Shown here one piece after another: positions 5,538 to 7,589 of a stretch of DNA of 7,589 nt. The stretch comes from an uncultured Saprospiraceae bacterium. Lineage in GTDB: Bacteria; Bacteroidota; Bacteroidia; Chitinophagales; Saprospiraceae. How positions within the stretch are numbered: position 1 is the first letter of the stretch; every line of letters begins with the position of its first letter. Under the pieces are notes generated by a model. That model was not told the origin of the DNA. It saw only the letters and a list, made by a program, of their open reading frames with translations, and did no database searches. The stretch lies in assembly GCA_938044055.1 (NCBI GenBank), contig CALIQO010000591.1:1-7589 (forward strand), written 5' to 3'. The position numbers and the translations under genes were made by a program.

Positions 5538-7037
5538 ATGAGGATCTTAACTGTCTTTTTGATTATTTTGCTTAGCGCAAATGTTTCGGCGCAGATAAAG
5601 CTATCAGATAATGAAATATTGAGCGCAATCGATGTGTATCGAGAAATGCTCTCTATTCCTAATAATGGTCAGATCGAAGACCATGTAGAAAAAAATGTTT
5701 CCTGGTGTGTAAATCAATTTTCCAGCAGGAATTTTAACTGTCAAATATTAGAAACCGATGGGCCTCCGCTGTTGCTTGCAAGCTATAATGAATCTAAACC
5801 GGACCGACCTACCGTTTTGGTTTATCTCCAGATAGATGGCCAACCTGTAGATCCTGATCACTGGTGGCAAGAAGACCCTTATACAGCTGTGCTTAAGAAG
5901 CAATCTCATGAAGGTGATTGGGTGGCTATACCATGGGATACACTTCACAATCATCTAGAAAGAGACTGGAGGATTTTCGCCAGATCAGCATCTGATGCTA
6001 AGGGTCCTGATGCCATGTTTCTTTCTGCCATGGATTATATACACAAGAACGCGATCCAGATACCCTATAACCTTAAAGTCATCATGGATTTCGAGGAAGA
6101 ACTGGGTTCTCCACATCTTCCAGCAGCAGTACTACAGAACCGAGAATTACTTAAGGCAGATCACTTGGTTATATTCGATGGTCCACCTCATCTCTCTAAC
6201 CAGCCTACACTTTCATTCGGAGCGCGAGGAATTACCAAAGCTACATTGACAACCTATGGACCAGACTTCCCACAGCATAGTGGGAATTACGGGAACTTTG
6301 TCCCTAATCCTATTTATGCCATGAGTGATATATTATCTACGTTTAAGAATAATGACGGTGTGGTTCAAGTAGGAGGGTGGTATGATGGAATTACTATTGA
6401 TGAAGCTACAAGAAAGATACTGGAAGCTGTCCCCGATGATGAAAAAAGAATGAAATATAAAATGGGATTTGCCCAGCAAGAAAAAGTAGCGCCTAGTTTC
6501 CAGGAGGCTTTACAGTATCCCACGCTTAATGTAAGAGGCATACAATCAGGATGGGTTAAGGAAGAAGCCAGAACAATAATTCCTTCCATGGCAGTGGCAG
6601 AGATAGATATAAGAACGGTTGTAGAATGTGATCCAGAATTACTCATTTCATCTTTGAAAAAACACATAGAAGCGCTCGGATATACAGTTTTAGATCGGAA
6701 ACCTACTCAGAAAGAAAAACTAAGTATTCCTAAAATTGTAACATTTGAGTATCTGACTGCCTACCAGGCCTTTAGGACAGAACTAGACAGTCCTACAGGC
6801 TTGTGGTTGCGAAAAGCGATGAATAAGGCTACAGGAAAAGATCCAATCTTAATCCGGACTATGGGTGGTTCGATTCCTATATCTCCATTTGTAAATACGC
6901 TAGGAGTACCGGCAGTAACAGTGCCTACAGTGAATCCAGATAACAATCAGCATAGCCCCAATGAAAACTTGAGATTAGGCAATTTTATAGATGGAATAGG
7001 TATAATTACAACTGTTCTCACTACGGATATTAAGTAG
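5538..7037 (+). CDS. Exported M20-family metallopeptidase, HxD His replaced by Gln
   Basis: This 499-residue protein has a signal peptide (MRILTVFLIILLSANVSAQ, cleavage probably after Ala18), placing it in the periplasm or outside the cell. It follows the M20 (carnosinase-like dipeptidase) layout. The catalytic domain has YLQIDGQP (96-103), ARSASDAKGP (148-157, bridging ligand Asp153), FEEELGS (185-191, catalytic Glu187 and metal ligand Glu188), Asp214 in IFDGPP, and a late ligand His472 in HSPNE. The inserted dimerisation domain begins near RGITKATL (230-237), with His247 in PQHSGNYG as the likely residue contributed across the dimer. The oddity is Gln98, where the family has His in the HxD motif, a first-shell zinc ligand; all other ligands are intact. 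Length fits the family. The likely role is hydrolysis of dipeptides or similar amides. The gene is divergent from the Fur-family gene, and no metalloregulator site like the one before the MerC gene is visible here. Confidence 0.88.
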   Translation: MRILTVFLIILLSANVSAQIKLSDNEILSAIDVYREMLSIPNNGQIEDHVEKNVSWCVNQFSSRNFNCQILETDGPPLLLASYNESKPDRPTVLVYLQIDGQPVDPDHWWQEDPYTAVLKKQSHEGDWVAIPWDTLHNHLERDWRIFARSASDAKGPDAMFLSAMDYIHKNAIQIPYNLKVIMDFEEELGSPHLPAAVLQNRELLKADHLVIFDGPPHLSNQPTLSFGARGITKATLTTYGPDFPQHSGNYGNFVPNPIYAMSDILSTFKNNDGVVQVGGWYDGITIDEATRKILEAVPDDEKRMKYKMGFAQQEKVAPSFQEALQYPTLNVRGIQSGWVKEEARTIIPSMAVAEIDIRTVVECDPELLISSLKKHIEALGYTVLDRKPTQKEKLSIPKIVTFEYLTAYQAFRTELDSPTGLWLRKAMNKATGKDPILIRTMGGSIPISPFVNTLGVPAVTVPTVNPDNNQHSPNENLRLGNFIDGIGIITTVLTTDIK

Positions 7038-7072
7038 CTACTTATGTGAAACACTGAAATATTGTGTTGATT

Positions 7073-7104
7073 TTTGTAAAGTTTTGACATTTTATATGGT
7101 TTTG
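7073..7104 (+). promoter_or_regulatory. Possible promoter upstream of the tail-anchored protein gene
   Basis: TTTG (7073-7076), a 20-base spacer and TGGTTTTG (7097-7104) match the Bacteroidota consensus except for one base of the -7 element. It would leave a leader of about 70 bases. The 145-base gap shows no other convincing element with both parts. Confidence 0.3.
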
Positions 7105-7182
7105 CACAACTTGTTACCATTACTTAGCCGAATTTCTTGCCTCTTTCGATAGAACGTCGTAGATTATACATATTATTTATTT

Positions 7183-7578
7183 TTGACGCATTTTTTAAAA
7201 CTCCGACCTTTGGGACAATTAAGATGGACATATCTTGATGATGGTGGTACCCATTATAATGTAGGATTATTTCATGGCGAAAGATCTGGACATGTGATGC
7301 TGTACGTTAACTCCAGTATTGTTCTCATTGACTTTTCCATATTAGATACTAAGAAATACTCCCTTTATATAGGTGAGGAATTGTGTGATGTTATTCTAGA
7401 GAAAAAAAACGGCAACTTCGCTTACGGCTTGATTCCAGACCTAAAAGCAGATACAGTTCTTAATCGACTACGGAAAAAACGTAGATTGAGTGACAATATT
7501 AAAACACTCACCTTTGGGTTTTTCTTGATTTCCCTTATTGTAAGCTTAAGTGCCTGTATGATTAATACAGTGTCTTAA
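7183..7578 (+). CDS. Tail-anchored conserved hypothetical protein, TTG start
   Basis: Function is not recognised. The product has up to 131 residues. Residues 1-90 look like a compact, beta-rich soluble domain: FLKLRPLGQLRWTYLDD (4-20), a HYNVGLFHGERSGHVMLYVN stretch (24-43), IDFSILDTKKYSLYIGEELCDVIL (49-72, in two adjoining strands) and NFAYGLIP (78-85). A basic segment (NRLRKKRR, 94-101) precedes a single hydrophobic helix (about 108-127) at the very C-terminus. This suggests a tail-anchored membrane protein with its domain in the cytoplasm. The RPLGQLRWTYLDD and GLFHGERSGH stretches resemble a hypothetical family I associate with Bacteroidota, but I cannot name it. No in-frame ATG exists between the upstream stop (7150-7152) and residue 39, so TTG at 7183 is the best start. 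That TTG lies in TATTTTTG (7178-7185), which resembles a -7 element but has no matching -33. It stands alone, 145 bases after the M20 gene. Confidence 0.65.
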   Translation: MTHFLKLRPLGQLRWTYLDDGGTHYNVGLFHGERSGHVMLYVNSSIVLIDFSILDTKKYSLYIGEELCDVILEKKNGNFAYGLIPDLKADTVLNRLRKKRRLSDNIKTLTFGFFLISLIVSLSACMINTVS

Positions 7579-7589
7579 GAGAATTCTAC

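Noticed and set aside
5995..6249. 84-codon ORF inside the M20 gene on the same strand in another frame
   Set aside because: It is a shadow of the M20 coding sequence with no family pattern, and the M20 frame is complete and motif-rich.
7050..7076. AACAC/GTGTT stem followed by GATTTTTG after the M20 gene as a terminator
   Set aside because: Five base pairs with a 9-base loop is too weak to call, and the T-run overlaps a candidate -33 element.

Overview
The window looks like chromosomal DNA from a member of the Bacteroidota. It is AT-rich and genes lack clear Shine-Dalgarno sequences. Promoter-like sites fit the Bacteroidota pattern (TTG/TTTG about 20 bases upstream of TAnnTTTG). Several proteins belong to families typical of that phylum: DUF6702, a MerC-domain protein next to a Fur-family regulator, an MbnP-like lipoprotein, and a short SerA without an ACT domain. 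Class or order cannot be fixed from this sequence. Family assignments come from recognising motifs by eye; no database search was run.

Layout, left to right. Positions 1-1461 (+) hold the C-terminal part of a long-chain fatty acid CoA ligase whose start lies outside the window. Positions 1659-2603 (+) encode a D-3-phosphoglycerate dehydrogenase-like enzyme. Four genes on the minus strand, read from 4912 down to 2624, form a tightly packed probable operon: a MerC-domain membrane protein, a HupE/UreJ-family membrane protein, a DUF6702 exported protein and an MbnP-like lipoprotein. A Fur-family (probably Zur-like) regulator, also on the minus strand, lies just upstream at 4982-5410. On the plus strand, 5538-7037 encodes an exported M20-family metallopeptidase, and 7183-7578 a small tail-anchored protein of unknown function.

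The most interesting part is the regulator plus the four-gene minus-strand cluster. In the 69-base gap between the regulator and the MerC gene (using its ATG start) lies a perfect -7 element. A perfect 13-base palindrome covers the -33 position, and a second copy of the same 10-mer (ATTGTTGCAA) sits exactly 50 bases away, just before the start codon. This is the layout expected of a metal-responsive repressor site. All four downstream products are envelope proteins, and three belong to families linked or plausibly linked to transition metals. My reading is a zinc- or copper-responsive metal-handling operon. The metal and the mechanism are inferred, not shown.

Other points of interest are a His-to-Gln change at a metal-ligand position of the M20 enzyme, a long stem-loop directly upstream of that gene, and two genes that can only start at TTG or GTG. 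No RNA genes, mobile elements, CRISPR arrays or prophage parts were seen.
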